A stretch of DNA of 64,000 bases from Hymenobacter elongatus. GTDB taxonomy: Bacteria > Bacteroidota > Bacteroidia > Cytophagales > Hymenobacteraceae. Within the stretch, counting starts at the first letter, position 1, and each line of letters starts with the position of its first letter. The position numbers were made by a program, and so were the translations under genes. The notes beneath the pieces are model-generated. The model searched no databases and was not told where the DNA came from. It saw only the letters and a program-made list of their open reading frames with translations. Positions 1 through 8,132 of this stretch are shown here, in pieces. Location: the NCBI RefSeq assembly GCF_004745955.1, contig NZ_SRLD01000014.1:1-64000 (forward strand). Reading direction: 5' to 3'.

Positions 1-121
1 AGGATTTCTCGTAATCGTAGAACGTCGGCTGGGTGGCAAGGGCCTGCAACTCGGTGTATTTTTGCTCGGCCAACGCTAGGTATTCGGCCTTACTCATGGC
101 GGTGGAGGGGGCTGTAGTCAT
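1..121 (-). CDS. N-terminal fragment of an unrecognised protein (possible transposase)
   Basis: The reading frame starts at ATG 121 on the minus strand and runs out of the window, so only about 40 N-terminal residues are visible. A second ATG eight codons later (MSKAEYLALAE) could be the true start. The visible part is hydrophilic and helical, with a FYDYEKS motif near the cut. This style of N-terminus reminds me of transposases common in Bacteroidota, but that is a weak impression from memory, not a match. The next genes inward are AT-rich, which would fit a mobile-element neighbourhood. Only the part beyond the window would settle the identity. Confidence 0.45.
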   Translation of the reverse strand, partial: MTTAPSTAMSKAEYLALAEQKYTELQALATQPTFYDYEKS

Positions 122-228
122 GACCTAAGTTACGAATACGCAGCGACAATTTGGGTTGCACCCGAGCACTGGCTTGATTTCTATGCTCTTTGCTGACCCA
201 AGCAAAAAAGTAGAGCCTATTCTGGATA

Positions 229-936
229 TTAGATTATTTGTCCTGGTAGATTGTTTTCTGTTTTACTTTGTCGCGCTTGGTACAACGCATAGGTTAAAAA
301 ACAGTTGAAAATAATTAGCAGAATAAACTGTATACTATACATGATCCAGACTTGCTGAAACTGCTTTTGGGCATACATGGAGTCTTCTAACAGATAAACC
401 ATCAGAGTGCCCGCAAAGTAAAGTATTACACCGGCGCTAATTAAAAACATAGGGTCGCGGTTAAGATGTATGTTGCGCAATTCCTGTAAGGTCTGCTCAA
501 AATACACCATAGCACCACCACTAAGCAAGATGCTCTGAGCAATCCTGGTGTATATATTCGATGCGTATGGGCCGCGGAAATACAGAGTTTGTACGAGTGC
601 TACCCCTATAAATACAATGATTGCCCAAATAAACCGACGTTTGGTAGCTGCGGAATGAAAAGAGGTATAAAATGCCCAGCTTAAAAAAAAAGTCTCAGTC
701 CAGGTTATCAAATAGACAAATATCAAATTGTTGTGATATACCACTCTTGATATCTCAGATAGGGCATTGAGCAGGGTTCCTGCAACAACTACAAACCATA
801 CTACTTTTTTTTGCGCTGCACTTAAATAGTGCCAGTGCCAGATGCCAATTGCTGAAGGCAACAAATAAGTAAACAACGAAAGAATATTCAGCTGCTTGCT
901 TAGCGTCACTAACCATTCGGTATCTGGCACTGCCAT
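229..936 (-). CDS. Polytopic membrane protein of unknown function
   Basis: This 235-residue protein is made mostly of hydrophobic segments, about seven predicted transmembrane helices, separated by short loops rich in K, R and aromatic residues. I do not recognise a family or any catalytic motif. Its codon use is clearly more AT-rich than that of the genes from 1.4 kb onward, with many TTT, ATA and AAA codons, which suggests recent acquisition. It lies just downstream of a small unrecognised gene on the same strand (11-base gap), so the two may be co-transcribed. A seven-helix topology could suit a sensor or receptor-like membrane domain, but nothing else supports this. Confidence 0.7.
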   Translation of the reverse strand: MAVPDTEWLVTLSKQLNILSLFTYLLPSAIGIWHWHYLSAAQKKVVWFVVVAGTLLNALSEISRVVYHNNLIFVYLITWTETFFLSWAFYTSFHSAATKRRFIWAIIVFIGVALVQTLYFRGPYASNIYTRIAQSILLSGGAMVYFEQTLQELRNIHLNRDPMFLISAGVILYFAGTLMVYLLEDSMYAQKQFQQVWIMYSIQFILLIIFNCFLTYALYQARQSKTENNLPGQII

Positions 937-947
937 ATTCTCTGGAC

Positions 948-1277
948 CTAATTATTTAACGGACTATTGGGAGCACAGCAAGGCGGACAGGAAGGACCGT
1001 CAGCCAGAATGATATTATCATACAGGTCATTCTGGTCGGCTTTCACGCCTACCAAGACGAAGCCGCCTTCGCCATTGGCATCCATGGCATTGTAGATGCG
1101 GATGCCGATGAATTCCGATCCGCAGTCATCTATCAAATCTTTGAGCTTGTTTTTGCCGAAGAACTGACCTTTGAATACTGGCTTGGAGTCGTCCGGGCAC
1201 TCGTTGTAGTTATGCGTCACAGCAGCTGCCGCTGTTACAGTTACAATGGTGCCTTCGTTGCCGTCAAATACTGACAT
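948..1277 (-). CDS. Small hypothetical protein with a Cys-rich tail
   Basis: This 109-residue soluble protein has no signal peptide. The middle part is predicted beta-rich, with the phrases FKGQFFGKNKLKDLIDDCG and EFIGIRIYNAMDANGEGGF. The C-terminus has a PSCPPCC cluster that could bind metal or form disulfides. I do not recognise the family. It precedes the membrane protein ending at 229 by only 11 bases and probably shares its transcript. Its composition is closer to the chromosome average than that of its neighbour. Confidence 0.65.
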   Translation of the reverse strand: MSVFDGNEGTIVTVTAAAAVTHNYNECPDDSKPVFKGQFFGKNKLKDLIDDCGSEFIGIRIYNAMDANGEGGFVLVGVKADQNDLYDNIILADGPSCPPCCAPNSPLNN

Positions 1278-1407
1278 ACTGCGGTGTGTTTAGGAGGTAT
1301 TTAAGAACGAGTTGAATAAATCTGTTTTGTAACAGAACATTCAAATATAGGGCAAACCCCAGCGGATGCAAGCAGCCCCGTGGCTTTTCCCGAAGCCGTG
1401 GGGTAAG

Positions 1408-1713
1408 TTAAAAGGGTAGCTGGCCGGTGTTGCGGCCTTTGCCGGGCGGGCGCGTAGGGGCTTCAGCAGTGGCTGCGTGTGGTGCATCCGCTCCGCCTTC
1501 ACTCTCCTGTTCGTCTTCGTCTTCCAGGTTCTCAAATACCTGCTCAATGGCCGATTCGGCATTGCGAAGCTTCTGCTTGCAGAGCCGGATCAAGTCGGCC
1601 GAGCGTTGGACCCGAGCCGTGAGGTCGTCCACGTCCACGGTATCGGTTTCGAGGGCGCGCAGAATGGTTTCTAGCTCTTCAATAGCCTGGCGGTAGGTAG
1701 TGTCGTTGGTCAT
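1408..1713 (-). CDS. xseB: Exodeoxyribonuclease VII small subunit
   Basis: XseB is the small subunit of exonuclease VII, which degrades single-stranded DNA in both directions in the cytoplasm. The 101-residue product has the typical helical-hairpin N-terminus (YRQAIEELETILRALE, then DLTARVQRSADLIRLCKQKL). It ends in an acidic and then disordered tail that is longer than in E. coli. Its ATG overlaps the stop codon of xseA in an ATGA arrangement, which indicates translational coupling and supports both gene ends. Confidence 0.93.
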   Translation of the reverse strand: MTNDTTYRQAIEELETILRALETDTVDVDDLTARVQRSADLIRLCKQKLRNAESAIEQVFENLEDEDEQESEGGADAPHAATAEAPTRPPGKGRNTGQLPF

Positions 1714-3248
1714 GAGTAGGGGGCGGAGCTATCGGCGGGAAAGGAAAGCGGGGCCAGATGCGGCACCCGATCCATAATCTGGGCGGTGAGTGTGAGGTGA
1801 GGCAACAGGAATCGTACCGCGTCGCCGGGCTGCAAGGCCGTTTCCGGCTGCTGGTGGTTGGTAACAAGCTGCACGTAGCCGTGGCGGGCCAGCGCCGCCG
1901 CGTCGGGCAGCGGCGGGGTGGGGTGGTGGGCCAGCTGCAGCGTAGCTCGGTGCAGAAGCCGCTCGGCCGCCAGCTGCAGGTGGTAGCGCTGCCGTAGCAG
2001 CTGCTCGCGGCGGCGGCGGTGCAGGCGGCGAAACCGCTGCGCCAACGCACGGCCCACGCTCCGCAAGCTCTGCTGCTGGTGCGCTAGGGCGTGGCGGGCA
2101 GCGCGCTGCAGCCCCTGCCGATGGCGGCTGAGCTGCCGGTGCTGCAGCTGCAGCTGATGGCGCGGCGCGGCTCCAGCCTCCCGGATGCGCTGGTATAACG
2201 TAGTGCGGCTTGCCTGCAGCTGCGTGTGGGCAGCCTGGTGCACATAGCGGCTCGCTTGCGCCAGCAGGTCAGCTGCATCTTCAACTTGCTGGGCTGCCAG
2301 CGCCCGAATTCGTTCGGCATAGCCCAGAAACACCGCGTCGAGGCGAGTCAGGCGCTCGGCCAGAAAAGCGGCTACGGCGGTTGGCGTTTTCAGGGCCAGA
2401 TGCGCGGCTAAATCCAGTACTGCCTCGTCGCGCTCGTGCCCAATGCCGGTTAGCACTGGCAAGGGAAACGCGCCTACGGCCGCTGCCAGCCCGTAGTCGT
2501 CGAAGGCCAGTAGGTCGGTTTTGGCCCCGCCGCCCCTAATTATCACTACCACGTCGAACGTGGCCCGTCGGGGTCGAATGGCATCCAGCGCCGCCAGAAT
2601 GCTGGCCGGCGACTCGGTGCCCTGCATAACAGCCGGAAAAAGGGCCACGGCAAAATCATAGGGTGACTCGCCGAGCTGCTGCACGAAATCCTGAAAGCCT
2701 GCCGCCGTGGGCGACGATATAACTGCCAGTCGCTGCGGACCTAGCGGCAGCGGTAGTTTTTTCTGGCGCTCCAGCAAGCCTTTGGCCTCCAGCTTCCGCA
2801 CCGTCGCGAGGCGCTGCCGGGCAAGGTCGCCCACCGTATAGCTGGGGTCGAGCATGAGCACGTCGAGGCTCAACCCATACTGCTCATGAAACTTGACCTG
2901 CACGCGCAGCATCACCTTCAGGCCCGGCCGCAGCTCCTGGCCGGTTTGCTCCAGAAAGGCCGGGGCCAGCTGTTGGTAGCGCTGACTCCAGATGGTGGCG
3001 CGGGCCTGCGCTTTGAGCTGGGCTCCCCGGCCGGTGAGGTGCTGGTCGGTGAGTACGAGGTAGCAATGGCCGCCATCGTGGCGCGGCGGCGTGAGGTCGG
3101 CAATTTCGGCTACCACCCAGTACGAATCGGCAAAACGGGTCTCCAGCGCCTGGCGCACCCGCACCAGCAGCTCGGCCAGCGGCAGTGGCACGGGCGGCAG
3201 AGCCGGGGCAAGACCAGGGTCGGGGCGACGGTTGAACAGGGGTGGCAT
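1710..3248 (-). CDS. xseA: Exodeoxyribonuclease VII large subunit
   Basis: XseA is the catalytic subunit of exonuclease VII. The 512-residue protein has an N-terminal OB-fold (about residues 20-130, starting LAELLVRVRQAL) that binds single-stranded DNA. The exonuclease core follows, with the family phrases VISSPTAAGFQDF, GGGAKTDLLAFDD and GIGHERDEAVLDLAAH. Then comes a long Gln/Arg/His-rich coiled-coil region and a C-terminal beta segment. The frame is open up to 3416, but I chose ATG 3248: a TACCTTGC -7 element at 3255-3262 lies just upstream of it and the extra residues look non-coding. It is coupled to xseB by an ATGA overlap. Confidence 0.93.
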   Translation of the reverse strand: MPPLFNRRPDPGLAPALPPVPLPLAELLVRVRQALETRFADSYWVVAEIADLTPPRHDGGHCYLVLTDQHLTGRGAQLKAQARATIWSQRYQQLAPAFLEQTGQELRPGLKVMLRVQVKFHEQYGLSLDVLMLDPSYTVGDLARQRLATVRKLEAKGLLERQKKLPLPLGPQRLAVISSPTAAGFQDFVQQLGESPYDFAVALFPAVMQGTESPASILAALDAIRPRRATFDVVVIIRGGGAKTDLLAFDDYGLAAAVGAFPLPVLTGIGHERDEAVLDLAAHLALKTPTAVAAFLAERLTRLDAVFLGYAERIRALAAQQVEDAADLLAQASRYVHQAAHTQLQASRTTLYQRIREAGAAPRHQLQLQHRQLSRHRQGLQRAARHALAHQQQSLRSVGRALAQRFRRLHRRRREQLLRQRYHLQLAAERLLHRATLQLAHHPTPPLPDAAALARHGYVQLVTNHQQPETALQPGDAVRFLLPHLTLTAQIMDRVPHLAPLSFPADSSAPYS

Positions 3249-3254
3249 AGCTGG

Positions 3255-3262
3255 GCAAGGTA
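3255..3262 (-). promoter_or_regulatory. -7 promoter element of xseAB
   Basis: On the minus strand this reads TACCTTGC, close to the Bacteroidota consensus TAnnTTTG. Only six bases separate it from the xseA ATG, so the transcript would have almost no leader. No convincing -33 TTG box was found at the usual distance. Confidence 0.5.
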
Positions 3263-3468
3263 CGAATTCGGGGGGCGGCAAGCAGCGCCGCTTGGGACTA
3301 AAATGTATCTGCGAGGCGGCTGTCGTGGCGTTTTGGCTGCTTATGCAACCCAAGCGGCGCGCCAATGTTGGTGCTGGCCGCTCAAAAGCGGCTTCGCTGT
3401 TTGCAATCCAAAGCACTGTGCCGGTGGGAGTGAGGCGAAGCGTACCCTTCAGCCTTATGCTTTTTCTT

Positions 3469-3476
3469 TACCTTTC
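3469..3476 (+). promoter_or_regulatory. -7 promoter element of the M13 peptidase gene
   Basis: TACCTTTC lies 33 bases before the ATG of the M13 peptidase gene and fits the Bacteroidota -7 consensus in seven of eight positions. It would give a leader of about 30 nucleotides. Confidence 0.45.
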
Positions 3477-3509
3477 TAGCCAAAATCCGCCTCTCTTAAT
3501 CCTTTCAGC

Positions 3510-5621
3510 ATGAAAAACAGAAATCACCTGACGCTGGCTTCCGTAGCCGTGGCAGGTCTCACCCTGGCCGGCTGCGCCACCAGCAACCCACCCGCCGCTA
3601 CCACCACCGCGCCAGCTACTTCTACCGCAACTGCTGCCGCTACGCCCGCCGCAGAGCCGGTAGTAAAAGGCGTGGGGCTGAACGTGGCCAACATCGACCA
3701 GACGGTAGCGCCCTGCGACAATTTCTTTCAGTATGCTTCCGGCAACTGGCTGAAAAACAACCCTATTCCGGCTTCGGAAGTAAGCTGGGGCAGCTTCAAT
3801 GAGCTCTTTGATAAGAACAGCGCCGTGCAGCGCCAGATTCTGGATGAGGCCGCTGCCGACCGCACCGCCGCCAAAGGCACGAACGCCCAGAAAGTAGGCG
3901 ACTTCTACGCGTCGGCTATGGACTCGATGGCCATCGAAAAGGCTGGTATTGCCCCGCTGAAGCCCGAACTAGCCCGCATCGACGCCATCAAGGACGTGAA
4001 GGGGCTACAGACCATTCTGGGTCGGCACCAGCTGATCGGGGCGGGCTCCGTGTTCAACATGGGCGTGGGGCAGGACGAAAAGAATAGCACCCAGTACGCC
4101 GTGCAGATGCAGCAGGGCGGCCTGCGCCTGCCCGACCGGGATTATTACCTCAAGGATGATGCGCGGTCCAAAGCCATTCGCAACGCCTACGTGACGTATA
4201 TCACCAATACGTTTGCGCTGATGGGCGAAACCCCGGCAGTAGCGGCCAAGAACGCGGCGACTATCATGCGGCTGGAAACCCGGTTGGCCAAGGCCTCCAA
4301 AAGCCGGGTCGATTTGCGCGACCCCTACGCCAACTACAATAAAATGACCGTGGTGGAGCTGCAGAAGCAGTATCCGAACCTGGGCGCGCCGACGCTGCTG
4401 GCGCAGCAGAGTCTGTCGTCGGCCAAGTCGGTTATTGTGGGCCAGCCCGCCTTTTTCAAGGAAGCCAACACGATGCTGAAGGCCGAGCCGCTCAGCGACT
4501 GGAAAACCTATCTGCGGTGGCACCTGGTAAGCTCTTTGGCCAGCGCCATGCCCAAGGCGTACGTCGACGAGAGCTTCAAATACAGCCAGACCCTGACGGG
4601 AGCGAAGAAAATGCAGCCCCGCTGGAAGCGCATGCTGCGCTCGACGGACGGCGCGCTGGGCGAAGCCTTCGGGCAGGTGTACGTCGATAAGGCCTTCACG
4701 CCGGAGTCGAAGCAGAAAGCCCTGCAGTTGGTGAATAATCTGAAGGCTGCCTTTGCCGAGCACATTCAGGGGAATGCCTGGATGAGTGCCGCCACCAAGG
4801 CTGAAGCCCTGAAAAAGCTCAACGCCTTCACCGTCAAAATCGGGTATCCCGACAAGTGGAAGGACTATTCGGCGCTGACCATCACCCGCGACTCCTACTT
4901 GCAGAACGTGCTGAACGCGCGGATGTGGGCGGCCAATTTTGACAACAACAAGCTCGGTAAGCCCATCGACCGGACGGAATGGGGCATGACGCCGCCCACG
5001 GTGAATGCCTATTACAACCCGCCGATGAACGAAATCGTGTTTCCGGCCGGTATTCTGCAGCCGCCCTTTTACGACCCCAACGCCGACGACGCGGTGAATT
5101 ACGGCGGCATCGGAGCTGTAATCGGCCACGAAATGACCCACGGCTTTGATGACCAGGGCCGGCAGTACGACTCGGAAGGCAATCTGCGCGACTGGTGGAC
5201 GAAGGAAGATGCCGAAAAGTTTACGCAGCGCGCCGCGCTGGTCGGCACCCAGTTCGATGCCTTCACGCCCCTCGATTCGGTGCATGTGAACGGCAAGCTC
5301 ACCATGGGTGAGAACCTGGCCGACCTCGGCGGGTTGACCATTGCCTACACGGCCCTGCAAAAGTCACTGGCGGGCAAGCCCAAGACCAAAGTCGACGGCT
5401 TCACGCCGGAGCAGCGCTTCTTCCTGGCCTACGCCCAGATCTGGCGCAATAACATGCGTCCGGAAGCGTTGCGTCAGCAGGTGCTCACCGACCCGCACTC
5501 CCCCGCGCAGTTCCGTACCAACGGGCCGCTGCAGAACATGCCCCAGTTCTTCGAAGCCTTTGGCTGCAAGGAGGACGCCAAGATGGTGCGGGCCGAAGCG
5601 CAACGCGCCAAAATCTGGTAG
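3510..5621 (+). CDS. M13 family zinc metallopeptidase (lipoprotein)
   Basis: This is a neprilysin/PepO-type endopeptidase that cleaves peptides in the periplasm or at the outer membrane. The 703 residues start with a lipoprotein signal (LAGC, lipidation at Cys22), then an Ala/Thr-rich linker. The Peptidase_M13_N helical domain follows from about residue 60, starting near NIDQTVAPCDNFFQYASGNW. The catalytic domain carries HEMTH at 540-544 and ENLAD at 601-605, giving the two His ligands, the catalytic Glu, the third zinc ligand Glu601 and Asp605. The length is normal for PepO-like proteins. It is monocistronic, with a strong terminator after the stop. Confidence 0.95.
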   Translation: MKNRNHLTLASVAVAGLTLAGCATSNPPAATTTAPATSTATAAATPAAEPVVKGVGLNVANIDQTVAPCDNFFQYASGNWLKNNPIPASEVSWGSFNELFDKNSAVQRQILDEAAADRTAAKGTNAQKVGDFYASAMDSMAIEKAGIAPLKPELARIDAIKDVKGLQTILGRHQLIGAGSVFNMGVGQDEKNSTQYAVQMQQGGLRLPDRDYYLKDDARSKAIRNAYVTYITNTFALMGETPAVAAKNAATIMRLETRLAKASKSRVDLRDPYANYNKMTVVELQKQYPNLGAPTLLAQQSLSSAKSVIVGQPAFFKEANTMLKAEPLSDWKTYLRWHLVSSLASAMPKAYVDESFKYSQTLTGAKKMQPRWKRMLRSTDGALGEAFGQVYVDKAFTPESKQKALQLVNNLKAAFAEHIQGNAWMSAATKAEALKKLNAFTVKIGYPDKWKDYSALTITRDSYLQNVLNARMWAANFDNNKLGKPIDRTEWGMTPPTVNAYYNPPMNEIVFPAGILQPPFYDPNADDAVNYGGIGAVIGHEMTHGFDDQGRQYDSEGNLRDWWTKEDAEKFTQRAALVGTQFDAFTPLDSVHVNGKLTMGENLADLGGLTIAYTALQKSLAGKPKTKVDGFTPEQRFFLAYAQIWRNNMRPEALRQQVLTDPHSPAQFRTNGPLQNMPQFFEAFGCKEDAKMVRAEAQRAKIW

Positions 5622-5640
5622 TGTAGCGTTTTGATCTTTT

Positions 5641-5677
5641 AAAAAGGCGGTTGGCAGTGGGCCAGCCGCCTTTTTTT
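5641..5677 (+). terminator. Rho-independent terminator after the M13 peptidase gene
   Basis: A ten-pair stem (GGCGGTTGGC against GCCAGCCGCC, one G-U) with loop AGTGG is flanked by A5 on the left and T7 on the right. It sits 20 bases after the stop codon. Confidence 0.8.
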
Positions 5678-5719
5678 GTTTGAATGAGAAGAACTGCGCC
5701 GCTTTTCTGCTGGGTGCTT

Positions 5720-5727
5720 TATCTTGC
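5720..5727 (+). promoter_or_regulatory. -7 promoter element at the start of the 5731 gene
   Basis: TATCTTGC ends three bases before ATG 5731. If used, transcription would start at or next to the start codon. This supports 5731 over the upstream in-frame ATG at 5680, which would fall inside the promoter and terminator region. Confidence 0.45.
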
Positions 5728-5730
5728 GGC

Positions 5731-6165
5731 ATGCCCAAATCCCTGTCCTCTGCTCTTGGCCTGGCGCTGTTGCTGTGCGGAGCCTGCACGTCGCCCGACT
5801 CCAAACAACCAGCGCAGGAGCCCGCCGCTACCACCCCGGCTGCCGCTGCGGCTCCGGTCAGTGAGCTGCAGGCGCAGCTGGCCGACCCGCAAGTGGGCGA
5901 CGTGTACGTGGTGCGGTTTCAGCCCCGGGATGCGCCGCAGGAGCACTATTTCTTCTATCACCTCTACCGCGTCGGGCCCGATAGCGCCTACCTGCACCCG
6001 GCCCGCAAAGAGGCTTCAACGGCGGATGCCGACCTGAGTCAGCCCGATTTTCAGGCTTCGGATAAAACCATCATCTATACCCGCGCTGAGCTGGCCGAAT
6101 TACAGCAGCAACAGCCCGGCGACGTACTCAAAACGCAGCTCGTAGGGGTACGACGCAAGAAATAA
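5731..6165 (+). CDS. Hypothetical lipoprotein-like secreted protein
   Basis: This 144-residue protein begins with a signal sequence ending in LLLCGAC, which may be processed as a lipoprotein although the lipobox is atypical (Cys at -3). A Pro/Ala/Thr-rich linker follows, then a beta-rich domain (VGDVYVVRFQPRD, HYFFYHLYRVGPDSAYLHP). I do not recognise the family. ATG 5731 was preferred over ATG 5680 because it gives a clean signal peptide and has a -7 element directly upstream. It converges with the cyclophilin gene, with 11 bases between the stops. Confidence 0.7.
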   Translation: MPKSLSSALGLALLLCGACTSPDSKQPAQEPAATTPAAAAAPVSELQAQLADPQVGDVYVVRFQPRDAPQEHYFFYHLYRVGPDSAYLHPARKEASTADADLSQPDFQASDKTIIYTRAELAELQQQQPGDVLKTQLVGVRRKK

Positions 6166-6176
6166 CGCACTGCCAG

Positions 6177-6944
6177 CTACCGCACGACTTCTACCTTGAT
6201 GGCTACGTCCTTCACGGGCCATTTGTCGGGCGTCACGGGCTCAGCGGCAATTTTGTCTATCACTTCCAGCCCTTCCACGATTTCACCGAACACGGTGTAT
6301 TTACCGTCCAGCGACGGTACGCCGCCCGTGGTAGCGTATACGCGCTGCTGCTCGGCCGTGAGAGGCCGCCCGGCCATGGCCCGCGACTGATCGGGGGTGA
6401 GCTTTTCGCCCTGCACAAAGTAAAAATCGGAGTTAGACGACAGCTTGCCGGGGTTCTTTTCGTCATCGTAGCGGGCCATGCCCAGCGCTCCACGCTTGTG
6501 GAAATGGGCTCGGCTGATTTCGGGCGGCAGATGATAGGGCGTAATCCGGATGGTGCGGTGGTCGGAGCGGCCGCCCTGAATGGCGAAGCCATTGACGACG
6601 CGGTTGAACACGGTTTCGTCGAAAACTCCTTTGCGGGCCAGCAGCAGAAAATTGGCCGTATGCAGGGGCGTATCGGCGTAGAGCTTCACGCGCATATTGC
6701 CGTGGCGCGTCCGGATGATAACTTCCGAGGCCGGATACTGCCGGCCGTAAGCCGTGAGCAAGGCTACGGCGTTGCTGTCGGCCAGGGTTACCAGGTCGGG
6801 GCCGGGCACGGGTGGCGGAGCTGGCAGGGCGGGCGTTTCTGCTGCGGGCGGGCTTTGGTTGCAACTCGGCAGTCCGTAGCCGGCTAGCAGCAGCGCGCCA
6901 TAGCATAGTTTCGACACAAGAGCGGCACGGCGGGAAGAGAGCAT
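6177..6944 (-). CDS. Cyclophilin-type peptidyl-prolyl isomerase (lipoprotein)
   Basis: It catalyses cis-trans isomerisation of Xaa-Pro bonds, here outside the cytoplasm. From ATG 6944 the 255 residues begin with a signal ending LPSC (Cys28), a predicted lipoprotein site. A Pro-rich linker and a cyclophilin domain from about residue 75 follow. The domain has the core phrases FNRVVNGFAIQGG, DFYFVQGEKLT and YTVFGEIVEGLEVIDKIA. The phrase NSDFYFVQ takes the place of the usual SQFFI, a common variant in Bacteroidota. The ATG at 6980 would add residues before a normal signal peptide, so I preferred the shorter form. Confidence 0.9.
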   Translation of the reverse strand: MLSSRRAALVSKLCYGALLLAGYGLPSCNQSPPAAETPALPAPPPVPGPDLVTLADSNAVALLTAYGRQYPASEVIIRTRHGNMRVKLYADTPLHTANFLLLARKGVFDETVFNRVVNGFAIQGGRSDHRTIRITPYHLPPEISRAHFHKRGALGMARYDDEKNPGKLSSNSDFYFVQGEKLTPDQSRAMAGRPLTAEQQRVYATTGGVPSLDGKYTVFGEIVEGLEVIDKIAAEPVTPDKWPVKDVAIKVEVVR

Positions 6945-7004
6945 GGGAGCTAAAAATCGGGGAGGAAGAAAAGCACGCAAGGGTGGGCGCCTCTAACAGC
7001 AAAA

Positions 7005-7038
7005 GGGTTGCTGCCTTCTTCTACGACGGCAGCAACCC
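7005..7038 (-). terminator. Terminator after the manganese catalase gene
   Basis: An 11-base perfect inverted repeat (GGGTTGCTGCC with GGCAGCAACCC) has a 12-base loop. On the minus strand it is followed by TTTT. It lies 39 bases after the catalase stop and before the cyclophilin gene. Confidence 0.7.
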
Positions 7039-7077
7039 AAATGTAGAGCGTAAGCGGCACAAGCCACCAGCTAGTAG

Positions 7078-7980
7078 TTAATACTTGATGCCCATCTTTT
7101 TAGCCATGTCCATAAACATCTGCATGTCAATGTGGTCGGCCCCGGGTGAGTTCAGCTGGGGCTCTTCTTCCAAATCGGGGACGGGAAAGCCGTCCAAGGC
7201 GCCGAATACAACTTCCAGCGGCTTGCCGTCTTCGGGGTGGGGGCCGTTGAAAATAAGGCCGGCCTTCTGGTAGTCATGTTGGCTAAACGTGTACAGCTTC
7301 CGGTGCAGGCCATTTTCCTCGTATTTGCGGGTTTCGGGGAACGCCTTGTTGCTGAGCTCTGGCACGGGCACCAGCTTGGTTACTTCCACGCCCGTCAGGT
7401 GTTCGAGGGCCCGTGCATAGGCCACCACGTGCATGCCGCCCCGCACGAGCAGGTAGCCTACCATTTCGCGGGCGCAGGGGTCACTCACCATTTCATACGC
7501 CCGCATCTTGTTGGCGCGGGCCCCACACTCCAGAAAAAAGTTGTGCAACAGGTCGAGCTTCAGGTTGCCACTACTGAACACGTTCTGGCCGTTCCAGAAA
7601 TTACCCATCGAGTCAACGGGCAAGGCGGTTTGAGCGCTGGCGGCGAAATGGTAGGAGAGGCGGGCATCTACGGCCGGTGCCAGCGGCGCCGGTACCGGGT
7701 TAGTGCCACGCTTGGTCTGGCCGGTCAGCAGCAGATTGATGGCGTAGGAAACCACCTCAATATGCCCGTATTCTTCCCCTGCAATACTAGCAATAACATC
7801 ATAGAATGGCCGCAGACGCTTGCGGCCCCGGAAGTTGAACGACTGGAACGTGTAGTTCATCAGCGTCGACATTTCCCCAAACTTGCCCCCGAGGAGTTCC
7901 TGAATGGCCGCCGCGTCGTTGGGCGAAGCGTTTTTGGGCGTTGGCAGCTCAATCGGCAGCCGGTCCATGCGTAAAATCAT
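7078..7980 (-). CDS. Manganese catalase family protein
   Basis: It is predicted to dismutate hydrogen peroxide with a di-manganese centre in a four-helix ferritin-like bundle. The 300 residues contain the paired ligand motifs expected of the family: EELL-like QELLGGKFGEMSTLMNYTFQ, then GEEYGHIEVV (ExxH), FFLECGARAN and LLVRGGMHVVAYA. Start 7980 (MILRMDRLP) is chosen because a rho-independent terminator for the upstream gene occupies 8004-8055, inside the longer frame that begins at 8046. There is no signal peptide, so it is cytoplasmic. Confidence 0.9.
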   Translation of the reverse strand: MILRMDRLPIELPTPKNASPNDAAAIQELLGGKFGEMSTLMNYTFQSFNFRGRKRLRPFYDVIASIAGEEYGHIEVVSYAINLLLTGQTKRGTNPVPAPLAPAVDARLSYHFAASAQTALPVDSMGNFWNGQNVFSSGNLKLDLLHNFFLECGARANKMRAYEMVSDPCAREMVGYLLVRGGMHVVAYARALEHLTGVEVTKLVPVPELSNKAFPETRKYEENGLHRKLYTFSQHDYQKAGLIFNGPHPEDGKPLEVVFGALDGFPVPDLEEEPQLNSPGADHIDMQMFMDMAKKMGIKY

Positions 7981-8003
7981 CGGATAAGGGGTTAGAGGTG
8001 AAT

Positions 8004-8055
8004 AAAAAAACGGGGCCGGCAGGTTGGGCAACATGCCCAGACCCACCGGCCCCGC
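8004..8055 (-). terminator. Rho-independent terminator after the S1/P1-nuclease-like gene
   Basis: On the minus strand a GC-rich stem (CGGGGCCGG pairing with CCGGCCCCG, plus an inner GGGC/GCCC helix) is followed directly by seven T residues. It separates the gene ending at 8133 from the catalase gene. Confidence 0.8.
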
Positions 8056-8132
8056 TATAGAGTACGCGCCTCCAACGGCTTCGATTGTACAACATCTGGC
8101 AGCTCAACCATAGTGAGCAGCAGTGTGATAGG

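Noticed and set aside
1376-1403. CCCCGTGGCTT...AAGCCGTGGGG as terminator of xseB
   Set aside because: On the minus strand, where xseB is transcribed, two adjacent pairs become mismatches, and no T tract follows.
3249-3416. N-terminal extension of xseA
   Set aside because: The extra residues lack any family similarity and a -7 promoter element lies inside this stretch.
4005-5360. A 451-codon open frame on the minus strand inside the M13 peptidase gene
   Set aside because: It lies fully opposite a gene with clear zinc motifs. High GC keeps the reverse frame open, and its translation is low-complexity and Gly/Val/His-rich without domain features.
7981-8046. N-terminal extension of the manganese catalase gene
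   Set aside because: A rho-independent terminator of the upstream gene occupies this interval, so it is not translated.
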